Assembly (NCBI RefSeq): GCF_031877795.1
Contig: NC_133938.1
Coordinates: 16,648,920 to 16,712,919, forward strand
Length of the DNA: 64,000 nt
From: Strix aluco
Lineage: Eukaryota; Chordata; Aves; Strigiformes; Strigidae
Direction: 5' to 3'
Positions 39,301 through 49,500 of this stretch are shown here, one piece after another. Below the pieces are notes generated by a model. It ran no database searches. It was not told the origin of the DNA and was given only the letters and a program-made list of their open reading frames with translations. The position numbers were made by a program, and so were the translations under genes. Numbering within the stretch: the stretch's first letter is position 1; every line of letters starts with the position of its first letter.

Positions 39301-42300
39301 GTGATGAATAGCGTTTATATGGTCTTCCAAAAAGTCTTTATTAAAAAGTCCCAGACAGCAAGTTAAAGAAACTTCTGCAGACATTAAGTAGCTTCGAGGC
39401 TGGAATCCAAGGCCAGGGCTAGACACTAGCTAACAAAGGAAATTCAGCCTGTCCTCACATTACCAGGCTTTAGCAAGCTCCCTTTGTAAAACCTTTGTCT
39501 TCAGCAAGGTGGGGGCCAAAGAGCACAGAGGACAACCACACCTGGACACGCCATGAACAAACTGAGAAACGACTGTGCAGCTCTACATTTAGTAGGGATC
39601 AGTCTCACAGTTTGAGTAATTTTTTATGAACTTGACATGCATTTCCACCGGAAATTTGCTTGATAAAGATAAAAGGAGAAAGAGAAAAGAAACACATAAG
39701 AAGGTTTATAATTCCTCGAAAAGAAAACAGCGGATATAACACTTATGTTCCTGAACCCTCTTACCTGTTGAAGGGCACTTAAAGGCAGGATTGTCCTCTA
39801 CTGCTGGCACACCGGGAGCCTTGCAGGCAAACCTCTGCCAGTGCTGCTGCAGGTGCTCCCCGGGATGCACGGCATCGGCCTGACTCGCTTCGCTGGGCTG
39901 AGCCATCCGACTGTTCCCCGTGCTCTCCATGGAGCGTGGGGGGCCCTCGTGGGGACCTGTGGCCACCCCAGAGTCACCCCCAGGGGGGGGGTTGTACCGA
40001 ACCGCTGGGGAGCCCACAGCAACAGGGCAATGCACAGCAGAAGGGCGGACCCTCGGCAAGTCGGGCTCATCATCTTCAGGGATCGGGTTGTACCATATTT
40101 CTCCTTCATCATCCGCGTCATTATCCTCGCCGAAGTCCAAAGCAGCGCTCCTCAGCGTGGCAGGGCTTGTGGTGCTCGGCAGGGCACCGACGGGAGCACA
40201 GCTTCGTGTGGGGCGCTCCTGCCCCACCGGGGATGTGGAAGGAGCCTGCTGCACTGCAGGTTCAGGCAGCAGGATGGGAGATTTGGGTACTGGGATAACA
40301 GCCCCGTGTGTTTCCTTACAGGCGTTTTCTTCTCCCAGGGGAGGAGGACGAGGTCGGTGCGTGCTCTGCTGCAGCCAGCTACGTTTCTTAGAAACGGTAA
40401 TGCTGTTCATCTGCGGCCTGTGCTCGGCGACCTCGCTGGCCTGGGGGGACTTGGGCTCCTTCCTGCTTCTCGAAGCTATGTAAACATTTTCTATTAAATC
40501 TGTCCCCAGAAAGAAAGGCAAAAAGAGAGGGAAAAACAAGTGTTTAGAATATTTTGCTTCTGACAGATGAACACATATGCTGTCGTATCACGCTTGTGTT
40601 AGACCTCATCCAAAAGAACAAAAGATAAGTTGATGTGACCATAAAATTAGATTTCAGTCTGTCAAAGCAGAATGTGCACATAATTGATGAAGAGTCAGGC
40701 TTGTTTGGCTGTATTTTTGACACCATGTAATTTAGATAAATGGCAGTGAGATAGCTCTGCTGAAAGGTCACACATACTTACATAGAAATGGCTGCTATTT
40801 TTCTGCCAAGTTCAGGTACAGTTGATTTGAAAAGTTGCTACATAGTATTTCTCCAGTTCACTTACGCCAATGAAGAGATAGCCCCTGCTTTTGGTGTAGT
40901 GTACTGCTTAAATGGCTACAAAAATGCCACAGATTCACGTCTAGATTTATATATAAATAAAGATGAGGATATCTCTTGCACAAAACCCTCCAGAAAGCAC
41001 TGTTCTTACCAGCTTTATCCTATAACTAAGACAGAAGCATCCCTTGATTTGTGGGGAATAGAACAAAACACACCATCATGAAAAGAAGCAAGAAATGTAG
41101 AAAAGCTTTTACACCACAAAAATTTCACGCAACACCTAATCAAATTCCACTGACTGCTCCCAAAACTTGACAGAATTTCTTTAAAGCAATTTGGCTGTTG
41201 CCAAATTTAATTATGCATTGAAAAAGCCACTTGCACCTGAGCCCCTTGTCAGAGCACATCCAAGCAGCGCACTCCGCAGCAGTGCCATCCCCCCCCGGCA
41301 GGCTGCAGGGCACCACAGCAGCACATCCCGTCTGGGGAGGCGGGACCACGCAAGGAGTGAGCACCTCACCCCTGAGCACGCACCGGCCCCTTCGCTAGCA
41401 CTGGCAGGAAAGCTGCAAATACATCCAAATTATAATCAAGGAATGGAGGTCAGATAACCCTCACGCTCCTCTGCAGAGGATGACAACCCAGACAGGGTTT
41501 GCTCAGCCACTAAGACTGAACAGGGACAACTTGATTCTCCTAAAACAGACAACTTGCTTTCATGTGGAGCCTTCTGCAACTGGAAATTCTGGATGGGAGC
41601 AGCTATTTGATACTGCTTGAACATTATTCTCAGCAAAAAATAATTTACACACCAATAATGGATGACAAAATGCAGAGACAAATGAAGAACTCGAGCAGCA
41701 TCTCTGTAAATCCAGCTAAGTTCACCATAGACAGGAAAAAGATTGTCACTTGAACACCTTCCCTTCAACCCTCTTTTTAGGTTTGTACACTAATAACAGA
41801 AGAGATCCTTGATAAGAGCTGAAACACCATTTATTTGATGAAAGATTCATCATTTGGTGATTTTTTTTTTTTAAAGTGAAGTTTACTTGTTTAGCTAAAC
41901 TGCAATATGAACACTGCTTGTGATTTGAAGAATTAACCTGGTTCAAAGAATTAACAAAATTAACTGTGTTCATTTTGAAGCTAGTGCACATCTCCACTGA
42001 AGTCCTTTGCTACACTGGGGTCTAAGTCAATCAATTAGCAGAATCTGAGGAAAATGTGAAAACAGGGCTGAGGATGCAGATCTCTGGCAAAGTTCCAGTG
42101 AGTTGGCAGCAACCATATTCCTTCCCCCACCCATAGCCTCAAATGGAAGCGTGCCATTGTAAAGGTTCCCCTTTACACATTTTCACTACTATTTCAAGTA
42201 AGAACTAGCCAAAAGGATGGGGAACTAATCTGCAGTTGGCATAGGGCTATGCCTACATTTCCAAGAAGTCGGTTTGGATCGGGGATTTCTTGGGCGGGCA

Positions 42301-44165
42301 TCCTCCTGCTGGTGATGACTACCTCAAAGCCCTCCACCTCTGCACGGACAGCCCAAGGAGCGGTCCCTGCTCCAGTGACATAAATAGATGGAGCATTCGA
42401 GAGCTGTATTTCCACAAACAAAAATAACTGCTACTTCCTGTCTCACTGGAGAAGTGCAGGCCCTTCCATGCTGGTTAAGAACGCCTACAATTCCCAAAAC
42501 AGCAGGCTCCTAAAAAGCAGAGTGTGCCTAAATATACACCCAGTGACACATCTGGCATCAGCCTCAGGCTGCCCTTCAGTCCCAGTGGCAGCAAACGCGC
42601 AGAGCAGACTCAACGGTTTTCAACATCTATCCAGGTATCTCAGTAACACACCATCTGCAAAAGCTTACCGCAGAAACATTAATAATCAAGTAGCTCCAGC
42701 ATACTCCAACAACCCCACTGCTTGCAGAGACACGCCACCTATCACACATATTCAAAACTAACCCTTCTCTGTCTCCGAATTAGCCAACATGCTGCCAGAG
42801 GTCATTGATGGTAAATGTTCTCTGAATCTCATCCAAACGATACACTTACATGTACATCTTCCAGCTGCAGTTTCTGCAACGGATAGCAGTATTTGCAAGC
42901 ACTGCTTCCCCTTTATTCGAACTTGGCCCTGATCCTGAAAGCCCTTATGCCTGCGTTTATTTTAGCAACAAACTGTTTCACATGCAAGTATCTGCACAAC
43001 CCGTGGTTCAGTGTCACAGAGCAAGTTTTCAATGTCGTTAGCTGTTATAGTAACTAGTCAATTTTAAATAAATACAAAGCTTTCAGAGATACACATCAGG
43101 CACGTACTTTTTGTTCTAGAGCAAAGCCCTTCAGAATAACACTGCCAACTCTCTACTAGTACTTTAAATATACCTAATATATGCTCAAAACTAGACCAGG
43201 CCTCCACACAAATACAGACACGACAATGGTTCCTTCTCAAAATACTTCAATATGGTGTTTAAGGAAAAAAAAAAAAGGGGGAAGAAAAAAGTCAGGTGTT
43301 CCCTTCAACTTCCACTTTATCTACAAAAAAATAAAATAGTATTTAAAGTTAAGCCATTATGGTAATGACACATGTATGCTCAGAAACCAAAGCTTCAATG
43401 TTTCAGCTCAACTGAGGTCAAAATTGAAATCCTGCCTACTACGTAGGCATATAAAATATTTCAACATGACACTGTGCATTGCTTTTCAGATTGCAATGAA
43501 GAGGGGAATGGCTTTTTCCAGCCTCTCCATATATGGATCAAAAAATTCATAGTTCTTCTGGCTACTACTTAAACACATTTTCTTCCACTAAGTTGCTTAG
43601 TAAAACTATAAAAATATAATAATTATGTATTTAAATTAAACAAGAGCAAGACTAAAAATGTATTTGTAAGTTTTTAAGTGCATCTTTAAGAAAAAAAACC
43701 CATAACCAAAAACCGGTCATATGATGAGAAAACGTGCGGGGATTCACACAAAGTAGCGGTCTAAATTCAAGAACCTCTTATTTTAATGACGAATTCTCAT
43801 TCCCGGGAGGAAGAGCAATTACCGAGGTGAAGATGCTACCGCTGAGGACCGATTCGGGAGCTGAATCCAAGACCGGCCCCGGCCCGCTCCCTCCCGCGGC
43901 GCACCCCGGGCACCCACGGGGCCCCTCGCCCCCCTCGCCCGGCGGGGAACCGCCCGCCCGCCCGCCGCCGTCCCGGCGCTGCCCGCCGCCTCGCCCGGCA
44001 GGTGGAGGTGCGGCCGGTCCCGGCGGCCGGAGCCCGGCCCGCCCGCAGCCACTCACCCTGCGGGGCGCAGAGCCCGCCGTGGCGGTGCCCGGCGCCCGCC
44101 GCCGCCCCGCGCTGGGACCTCCTGCCCCGCAGCTTGGAGAGCGTCCTGCGGAGCGGGTCGGCCAT
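14858..44165 (-). CDS. SYDE2: SYDE2, C2-RhoGAP protein, seven coding exons
   Basis: SYDE2 is a Rho GTPase-activating protein of the SYD-1 family, whose worm and mammalian SYDE1 members act in presynaptic assembly. The exons in order are 44057-44165, 39765-40499, 29641-30740, 26821-26947, 21174-21355, 20093-20324 and 14858-15360. All borders are GT-AG, the phases match throughout, and the total is 2,988 bases (995 residues plus stop). Residues 1-478 are Ser/Pro-rich and probably disordered. A C2-like domain spans about 479-597. RhoGAP spans about 614-825, with the arginine finger Arg654 in GLYRLCG, then [12 protein letters not shown] and [12 protein letters not shown]. An acidic Ser-rich tail follows. 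The human protein is about 1,190 residues by memory, so the N-terminal part is shorter here or an upstream start is missed. Identity is from recalled domain sequence and the conserved neighbour DNAI3. Confidence 0.93.
15361..20092. other. SYDE2 last intron
   Basis: This 4.7 kb intron contains several short open frames with no motif. A C-rich tract at 19,701-19,725 is listed separately. No exon or transposon was recognised. Confidence 0.6.
19701..19725 (-). repeat. C-rich tract, G-quadruplex potential on the minus (transcribed-sense) strand
   Basis: The plus strand carries four C runs of 4-8 bases separated by one or two A/C bases. The minus strand, which is the sense strand of SYDE2, therefore has closely spaced G runs capable of a G-quadruplex in the pre-mRNA. 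A-rich sequence flanks it on both sides. Confidence 0.55.
20093..20324 (-). CDS. SYDE2: SYDE2 exon, second half of RhoGAP domain
   Basis: The acceptor TTCTTTTAG (minus) precedes GCTACCCTG, and the donor is CCAG|GTACTG. It starts in phase 0 and ends after one base of a codon. It encodes [19 protein letters not shown] and [14 protein letters not shown], the conserved Asn-bearing RhoGAP helix, and ends LLQLWP. The open frame running past the donor to TVS is intronic. Confidence 0.93.
21174..21355 (-). CDS. SYDE2: SYDE2 exon, middle of RhoGAP domain
   Basis: The exon is two bases plus 60 codons. It completes the Gly of VITG and continues [19 protein letters not shown], a diagnostic RhoGAP stretch, ending LPDVEK at the donor AAG|GTGAGT. 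The acceptor is CTCTTGTGAAG. A longer open frame extends upstream to 21,665, but phase and homology place the exon start at 21,355. Confidence 0.92.
21356..26820. other. SYDE2 intron, no gene recognised
   Basis: This 5.5 kb intron is AT-rich with poly(T) and poly(A) stretches. An apparent 172-residue frame at its 3' end is an extension of the RhoGAP exon into intron. No transposon family could be assigned. Confidence 0.6.
26821..26947 (-). CDS. SYDE2: SYDE2 exon with RhoGAP arginine finger
   Basis: The acceptor is TTGCTTCTAG (minus) and the donor is ACAG|GTAATA. The exon starts in phase 0 and ends after one base. It encodes [20 protein letters not shown] and ends PDINVIT. The Arg of GLYRLCG (residue 654) is the expected catalytic arginine finger of RhoGAP proteins, so GAP activity appears intact. 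Confidence 0.93.
26948..29640. other. SYDE2 intron, no gene recognised
   Basis: This 2.7 kb intron is AT-rich with an A-run near 27,968. Nothing coding or repetitive was assigned. Confidence 0.6.
29641..30740 (-). CDS. SYDE2: SYDE2 large exon, disordered linker and C2 domain
   Basis: This 1,100-base exon is two bases plus 366 codons. The acceptor is TTCTTCTAAAG and the donor CAG|GTACTG. It encodes a basic Ser/Pro-rich part ([20 protein letters not shown]), then a C2-like beta domain from about [16 protein letters not shown] to [10 protein letters not shown]. The RhoGAP start [12 protein letters not shown] follows, with [19 protein letters not shown] at the end. Many open frames on the plus strand here are shadows. 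Confidence 0.94.
31558..31578 (+). repeat. Poly(A) tract
   Basis: This is an uninterrupted run of about 21 A bases. It could be the tail of a retroposed copy, but the sequence 5' of it shows no recognisable parent. Confidence 0.6.
33459..33482. repeat. (TA)n microsatellite
   Basis: About eleven perfect TA units lie directly beside the CR1 fragment that follows. The sequence is seen directly. Confidence 0.9.
33498..33682 (+). mobile_element. CR1 LINE 3' end fragment
   Basis: The fragment has the order typical of CR1 3' ends: an ATCCCCAGG-like segment, GGTAGAGTCCCCATC, a GACTGGACAGGG-like stretch, GATGATCCTCTGAGGTCC, TTTCCAGCCC, and a terminal TTCTATGAT. It is truncated at the 5' side like most CR1 copies and lies in the antisense direction within a SYDE2 intron. 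The family is assigned from the recalled consensus; the subfamily is unknown. Confidence 0.8.
37717..37771. repeat. Local 33-base tandem duplication
   Basis: A 22-base segment starting TATCAATAAGGTAAGC is repeated 33 bases downstream with a single mismatch (CAGACTT versus CGGACTT). This looks like a recent small tandem duplication in intronic sequence. Confidence 0.8.
39765..40499 (-). CDS. SYDE2: SYDE2 exon 2, disordered N-terminal region
   Basis: The acceptor CTGGGGACAG (minus) precedes two bases that complete an Asp codon with exon 1. The donor is ACAG|GTAAGA. The exon encodes [15 protein letters not shown], a Pro/Ser-rich stretch, and an acidic motif with aromatic core ([21 protein letters not shown]), then more low-complexity sequence. 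The acidic WYNPIP motif is likely a short linear interaction site (inference). Large plus-strand frames in this GC-rich exon are shadows. Confidence 0.9.
40500..44056. other. SYDE2 first intron
   Basis: This 3.6 kb intron separates the CpG-island exon from exon 2. It contains A-runs, for example near 43,265. No exon or transposon was recognised. Confidence 0.6.
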
Positions 44166-44620
44166 GACCTGGGTGCCGCCGCCTTCAGCGGGCGCCGCGC
44201 CCCGGCCGGCGGGAGCCGGCAGCCCCCGTGCGCGGCGGCGGCGGCAGCCCCGGGCCGCGCTGCCCCATGGCGGCGTGGCTCCGCGCGCCCGGCCCCGGCT
44301 CCGCCGCGCGCATACTTGGCATAGCTGCGCGGGGTGAGAGGGCGCCCCACAGTGCGCATGCCCGCCCCGCGCGGGGGGCGCCGCCCGCCCCGCCCCGCCC
44401 GCCGCTCCCCGCGGGGCAGCGGGGGACAGCGCCGCGCCGCCGGGGCCCCGGAGGCGGCGGGGGGGGGGCGGCCGGGAAGCCGGTCCCGACGGCAAAAGGC
44501 GAGCGGGACCGCCGGTGCCTGCCGGAGCTGCCCGGGCTGCCGCAGGTGGGCGGCCGGCCCCGCCCGGCTCCCGTCCTGCTCGGGCACGGGCTCCCCGTCG
44601 GCACCCCGAGTTGTACTCGG
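43840..44620. promoter_or_regulatory. CpG island and putative SYDE2 promoter
   Basis: GC content and CpG density rise abruptly here against AT-rich flanks. The island covers SYDE2 exon 1 and about 450 bases upstream of its ATG. Visible sites include CCCCGCCC GC-box repeats at about 44,381-44,411 (Sp/KLF type) and TGCGCATGC at 44,353-44,361, close to an NRF1 site. No TATA box is evident. A TATA-less CpG promoter is inferred; the transcription start is unknown. Confidence 0.75.
44057..44165 (-). CDS. SYDE2: SYDE2 exon 1 with start codon
   Basis: The ATG at 44,163-44,165 begins [20 protein letters not shown]. The exon ends CAG G|GTGAGT at 44,057 after 36 codons plus one base, in phase with exon 2. 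It sits inside the CpG island. The same frame stays open upstream to about 44,795, so a more 5' start cannot be excluded. The basic MADPLRR start is preferred because it resembles the remembered start of the mammalian protein. Confidence 0.8.
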
Positions 44621-46377
44621 AGTGTGTGTCGCTGCAGCTCGGAGTATCGTCTGCATTTGGCATTTCTTTCCAAAGACCAAAGGATTCACAGCATATTTGA
44701 AATACTTCTTTTCCCTTGATGTTATTTTTTTTTCCCCAAAGAAACAAATCTGTAAGCTCCAAACTTACCTTTCCCCCTGGGCTCAGGCCGTGCATGAGGC
44801 AGTTGTTGCTTCCCGGCAGGTTCGAGGCAGTTCAGCTGCAGTCCTGGCAGCGGGGAACAGCATCTCGCCCTCTTGAAAAGCCTTTGCACGCTCCTCAGCA
44901 GAGCAGCGCCAGCGAGGCGGGGATGAAGTTGGCCTTGCTGTTAGTAGCCTTTAGTATTCCAGCCAAAATGCCACATAGGTAGGAGACAAACGGCATTAGG
45001 ACAGACCAAATAATGTACTGAGGCTGCTGAAGTGGGCAAAAATTTGGTTTTGGTGTGTGTGTGTTGCTCAGCTACGTCGTGCATTAGTTCCATTAGCAAG
45101 CGCTTCGAAACCCATCTCGGGAAATGACATGTCATTGATTTTTTACCCAGATAAAGTACTGAGACAGCTTTCATTGGTTAACATCTACGTGGGTCTAGAT
45201 CTGCATTTCACTTCATTATAAACAGCTTCAGGAATTAGTTTGCAGCTTTTTTTATGACATTTCTTACAAACGATCTGCGATACACCTATCAGGTGGTGGG
45301 TGAAAGCGGCAGAGCCATCACCACCCTCGACCCGTTGCCGGTGGGTTGGATGCCACCTCCCCGCGGGAGGCAGCCGGGAGCAGGCAGGCATTCCAGCCAC
45401 TCCACTGCCTCCGTACGTAACAAACCCCCAAATACTGGGCCAAACAAAGCACTCATTTGGCTCTGGAGAAAACAACTGCAGCTCATGAACATCACACATA
45501 TTCAGATTTCCTCTCTTACCAGATTGGGGGGGTGGGTGTGTGTGTAATAATTTCATCATTTGAAACTAAATCTTCCTGAAGAACAAAGTGAGATTAAAAT
45601 TTTGAATCTTTATGGGTGAGACACCAACAGTAGTTAACCCAGTAATACCTGTATTTCTACAATGTAAAAAAACCCATTACAGAGTAGTCATGATTTCTCT
45701 TTATCTAAAATCTCACCATAGTTATCATACGTCACATTGCAACAACTTGAAATGCCATTTTGCCATCCTGTCTTTTGAAACCATTTACATTCCTTTAAAT
45801 AAACATATTGGGAAAGATCTGTGTGCTAGTCTCAGAGCAAGACATAAAATCATTCCAGAATGCCTTTGGTTGGGAAAAATCACAGACAAGACGGTGGTGG
45901 CTGGGACAGTCCCAATGCTCACTGCTGTGCAGGTGAGGAACTGCGAGTCCCAAAGGGTCTGCGTGGCCTCTGTCCCTGCGGGGGTCAGACCCTGCCCCTC
46001 TGACAGCCACGTCCCAGTGCCCACAGGCTGGGTTAGGAACATCTTGCCAGCATCTCTGGCAAAGTAGCATGCAAGAAACGCATAAAAACAAAACTATTAG
46101 TGCTTTTCTGACAGTGCATTCACTGTGCACAATTAATGTATCTGTCTCCAGCAGATTAATTCACAATTACATTTTCTTCATTACCTATGGGCCCAAGTAA
46201 AGGAAAAGCCCAATGCCACCCCCTCTAACCTGATCTTATCTCATTCCCAACAAAAACTTTGATGTCTAGGCTGGAATCAGTACATAAAATTAAACCTTTT
46301 ACTATACCTTCCAGAACTGTGGTCCTGATCTGCAAGGATCCAGTCAAAGAAGGGTATAAACATATTTGATGCCATTT

Positions 46378-46558
46378 TTTTTGATCATCTCATAGTCAGG
46401 TGCTGAAACAAGTTGCCCTGAAAAGCTGTAGGAACTCCATCCTCTAGACACTGAGAACTTGGCTGGCCCTGGCCAAGCTCACCTGTGCGGCTCCTGCTCT
46501 GCACTGGGGCTGACCAGAGGGCCTCCAGAGGTCCCGTCCAACCTAAATTACTCTCCCA
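46378..46558 (+). mobile_element. CR1 LINE 3' end fragment, diverged
   Basis: The 3' half reads CTCACCTGTG, then CTGCTCTGCACTGGGG, GGCCTCCAGAGGTCC and GTCCAACCTAAATTACTCT. This parallels the CR1 3' consensus ending in a GATCTCCAGAGGTCC, TTCCAACCT and ATTCTATG series. It is more diverged than the copy at 33.5 kb and lacks a clear terminal octamer repeat. Confidence 0.65.
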
Positions 46559-49500
46559 ACTCTAAACCTTTCCTCGTACCACAGCTGCCATCCTCCCTAG
46601 CTGAGATATGGCTTGGATAGAAGGAATGAAGTCAAGCCAAGCAGAACATCAGTGACAAAATCCCTGGTAAAATTCTGCATGGGCACCACAGCTCCACTGC
46701 ACTGACCTTACTGATGCTATCAGGAGGTTAGCTGTGCCACCAGCAAATGCATGCCTGAAGCAAAGGGAATGCATGTGAAGTCTGGAAGAGAGGCTCTGAC
46801 CCATTAAAAAAACAGTGAAAAGATTCAAAACAGGTAGCAGATGAACTCCGGGCTTTTTCTGCAAGAAAAAGTTGTTGCAACCATTTCAAACTGAGCAAAC
46901 AAAAGAAGTCCACGTCTGCCTTGACTGTCATCTTCACACCTGCAATTTCCCACCTGTTGTAATGGGAAATCAGATTCCTCCTGTCTGCCTGTGCCTTAGA
47001 TTGTCTGAATTCGTTCCCTAGTGATTAACAACTTACTGCATTTAAAGTAACTGTATGTAACTTTTAACAAGTTCCTCTTATTTAGGTGGCATTTTTGGAA
47101 ATTTTCGTTACTTGGATATTTCCTTTTAGCAATTAAAACAATATTAGTAGAAAGTAGGTACTAGCCAGAGTAAGGACCAAATCCTGCAAAGAACTGGAGT
47201 ACTGATGTTTGGTGCACAGTACTGCCTTCTCCCATGAGTATTAGCTATGGAAGCAAAAGAAAATTCAACATCATTGTGTTTTCTGTGCTGCTTCACACAG
47301 TATTTTTTTCATGTTCTGTATGGTTTTAAATGTTAGTTTAAGCATTTAGATTATTCCTCTATGCAATAGGCACACAGGAAATAGCTTGGTGAAAAGCTGC
47401 CAATAGTGGAGTCTATAAACACAGTTTGATCTGTATCTTAGAAAATTGTTTCCATTCCAAACTGTGGTTACAAAGCACTTTTTCTTGTTGGCAGCTGGAT
47501 TTTTTTAAATCCCTATGCATCCTGTATTTGCCCAACAGAGTTGGCATTGATCACACACAAAAAAAAAAAACCACCCAACCCTGCAGATAAAATAACATTA
47601 AGGATCTGGCTGGAACTAACTTGAGCCAGTGGAGTAAGAGTCAAAGCTGAGCTTTTGTTTTCAGCTCAGCCTGTTTTGTTCAGGAGCTGTAAAGCAGACA
47701 GTGCTGAATGTGAGTCCTTTTACTCAGCCTTCTACAAAAAGTAAAAGCTCCTTCAAGAGGATGGGACTAGATCTTGCATTGACTTGAAGAGGCTTCTTTT
47801 TAGGAGACTGGCAAATATTTAGGACCGGTTAAACAGTGTGACCTTAAACAAATAGAAAGCAGTATTCTTCTGAAGGTACAAAGAGAAATGTTTTAAAAAG
47901 CTTTTTGCATTAACAGACTGAGATTTTGCCAGTTACTTAATCTTTTCTGAAGTGATGGCATGAGTATTGTAAATGACTGCACAAGTAAAAAAATAAAATT
48001 TAGATTTCCAAAGTTGGAAAATGCATTGATGAGAAGGATATCCCTGATGAAGAAGCTGATGCATAAGTGGCAATGTTTGGGCACCGATCTAGCTGAATGA
48101 TGAAGTTAGGCAGATAAGTAGTTCCTAATAAAAGACTGACAAATAACCTTTACAGCCTTGCTGACAGTTTCAAAGGTCAGCTCTGCCTCAGCAGATACTG
48201 TGAAGAAGCTGTGCTTTCCTAAGTACACAGGCTTTCATTTCTGTACAAACTCAGTGACTGGTTTTGAACTGCTCTGATTTTGGAAAATTCCATCCCTCAG
48301 AGCATCTAAGACCTGCTCCTGTACCTGATATAAAAGTTACATATTAATTTAGGGTGTAACTGTGTAAAGATATACTTTATTTTACTTCAGTGGGATTCAT
48401 TCATATAAGTAAAATTAAAAACGCCTGGAAACGTGAGTGAGTCTCCTTTTCATTAAAGCTTAGCAAAGTGGTATCTTTCTTCTCCCAAGACCTGTCGCAG
48501 ACAGGCAGATAAAGTGACAACTATATGACTAAAGCGGAGCTGATGACAGCTGGGAACTGGAAGCACTTGAATGCCCCAATAAAATCTATGAGCACTCTTT
48601 TTATTGAAAGCGCCTGCCTTTCTGACATCAAAATGGCCTGAAATAAGAGTCCCATGAAACCCTATCAGGCAGCTAATAGCCGTGTGCATTATCCCCAGCC
48701 TGCCAAACAACCGATCTCTCTCAGATGCAGACACCACTACAGTCATCCATACCTTTGTTACCCCCAGACCCTATTTTGAACTGGCCAGCCAAGGCACCCC
48801 AGAGGCCCAGAGGGTCCAGAATACAGCTCGTTATCTTCTTAGGAAGACAAACCAATGGGAGAATAAACCATTTATATTCTAAATCTGAGGAGGTTGCTAG
48901 ACAACAGGCTGGACAAAGCTGAAAGTGTTCGTTACCCAAATGGCTCCACCATCTGCTCCCTGGTCTCTGGAACCATCTGCAGTTGGGGTTATACTTTTTA
49001 AAAGCAAATTTTAGAGACTCCAAGAGCAGTCAAGTGTTTGGCTCAGACCACTGACTCCTTTCTACAGCACGTCCTTGCCAGAAACCTCCTTAATCCAGAA
49101 CTGCTTTAAGGAGCGTCACTGTCGAGATCTTATACCCAGCGCACCACACCTCCATTGCTGTTTCTTGGCCATGGCCAACCAAACTTGGTGCCTTCTCACA
49201 AAGAGGTAACGGACCTCTGAGAAGCCACTGCCACCATCTGTTCCTCCCTGATGCCTGTGGCATGGGCCTCCTGGGCTCTGGCGGTGTGACTTGTAGCATC
49301 AGGACAGCAGTTACCCTGGCTGTCTGTGAAGTGCTGAGCCCATTGCTCCCAGTGGCCTGGTCTACTTGTCCTGTTAGGCTGTAATTAAAATCAAACAGGA
49401 GAGGATTTTAAGAACCATGTATGGTTAACCTAGATTCAAATGAGCAGTGTGATGGAAATACTTCTATTCATAGCTATCAGCTAAGTTAAGCAGCAGGAGT

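Larger units (their letters stand above)
30741..39764. other. SYDE2 largest intron (9 kb)
   Basis: The intron contains a poly(A) run, a (TA)n microsatellite with a CR1 3' end, and a small 33-base tandem duplication, each listed separately. Moderately GC-rich sequence at 38,600-38,900 is open on both strands but has no motif or splice support. Nothing else was recognised. Confidence 0.6.

Noticed and set aside
39841..40497. Plus-strand 218-codon open frame
   Set aside because: It is the antisense shadow of SYDE2 exon 2, whose minus-strand frame is phase-consistent with both neighbours.
43734..44876. Several long open frames (up to about 320 codons) on both strands in the CpG island
   Set aside because: High GC removes stop codons. 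The translations are Ala/Arg/Gly/Pro-rich with no domain, and only the MADPLRR frame connects by phase to SYDE2 exon 2.
48682..48882. Short frame with QRVQNTARYLL, resembling the end of LINE L2/CR1 ORF2
   Set aside because: The match covers only about ten residues and the flanking residues do not continue the family pattern; it is too weak to call an element.
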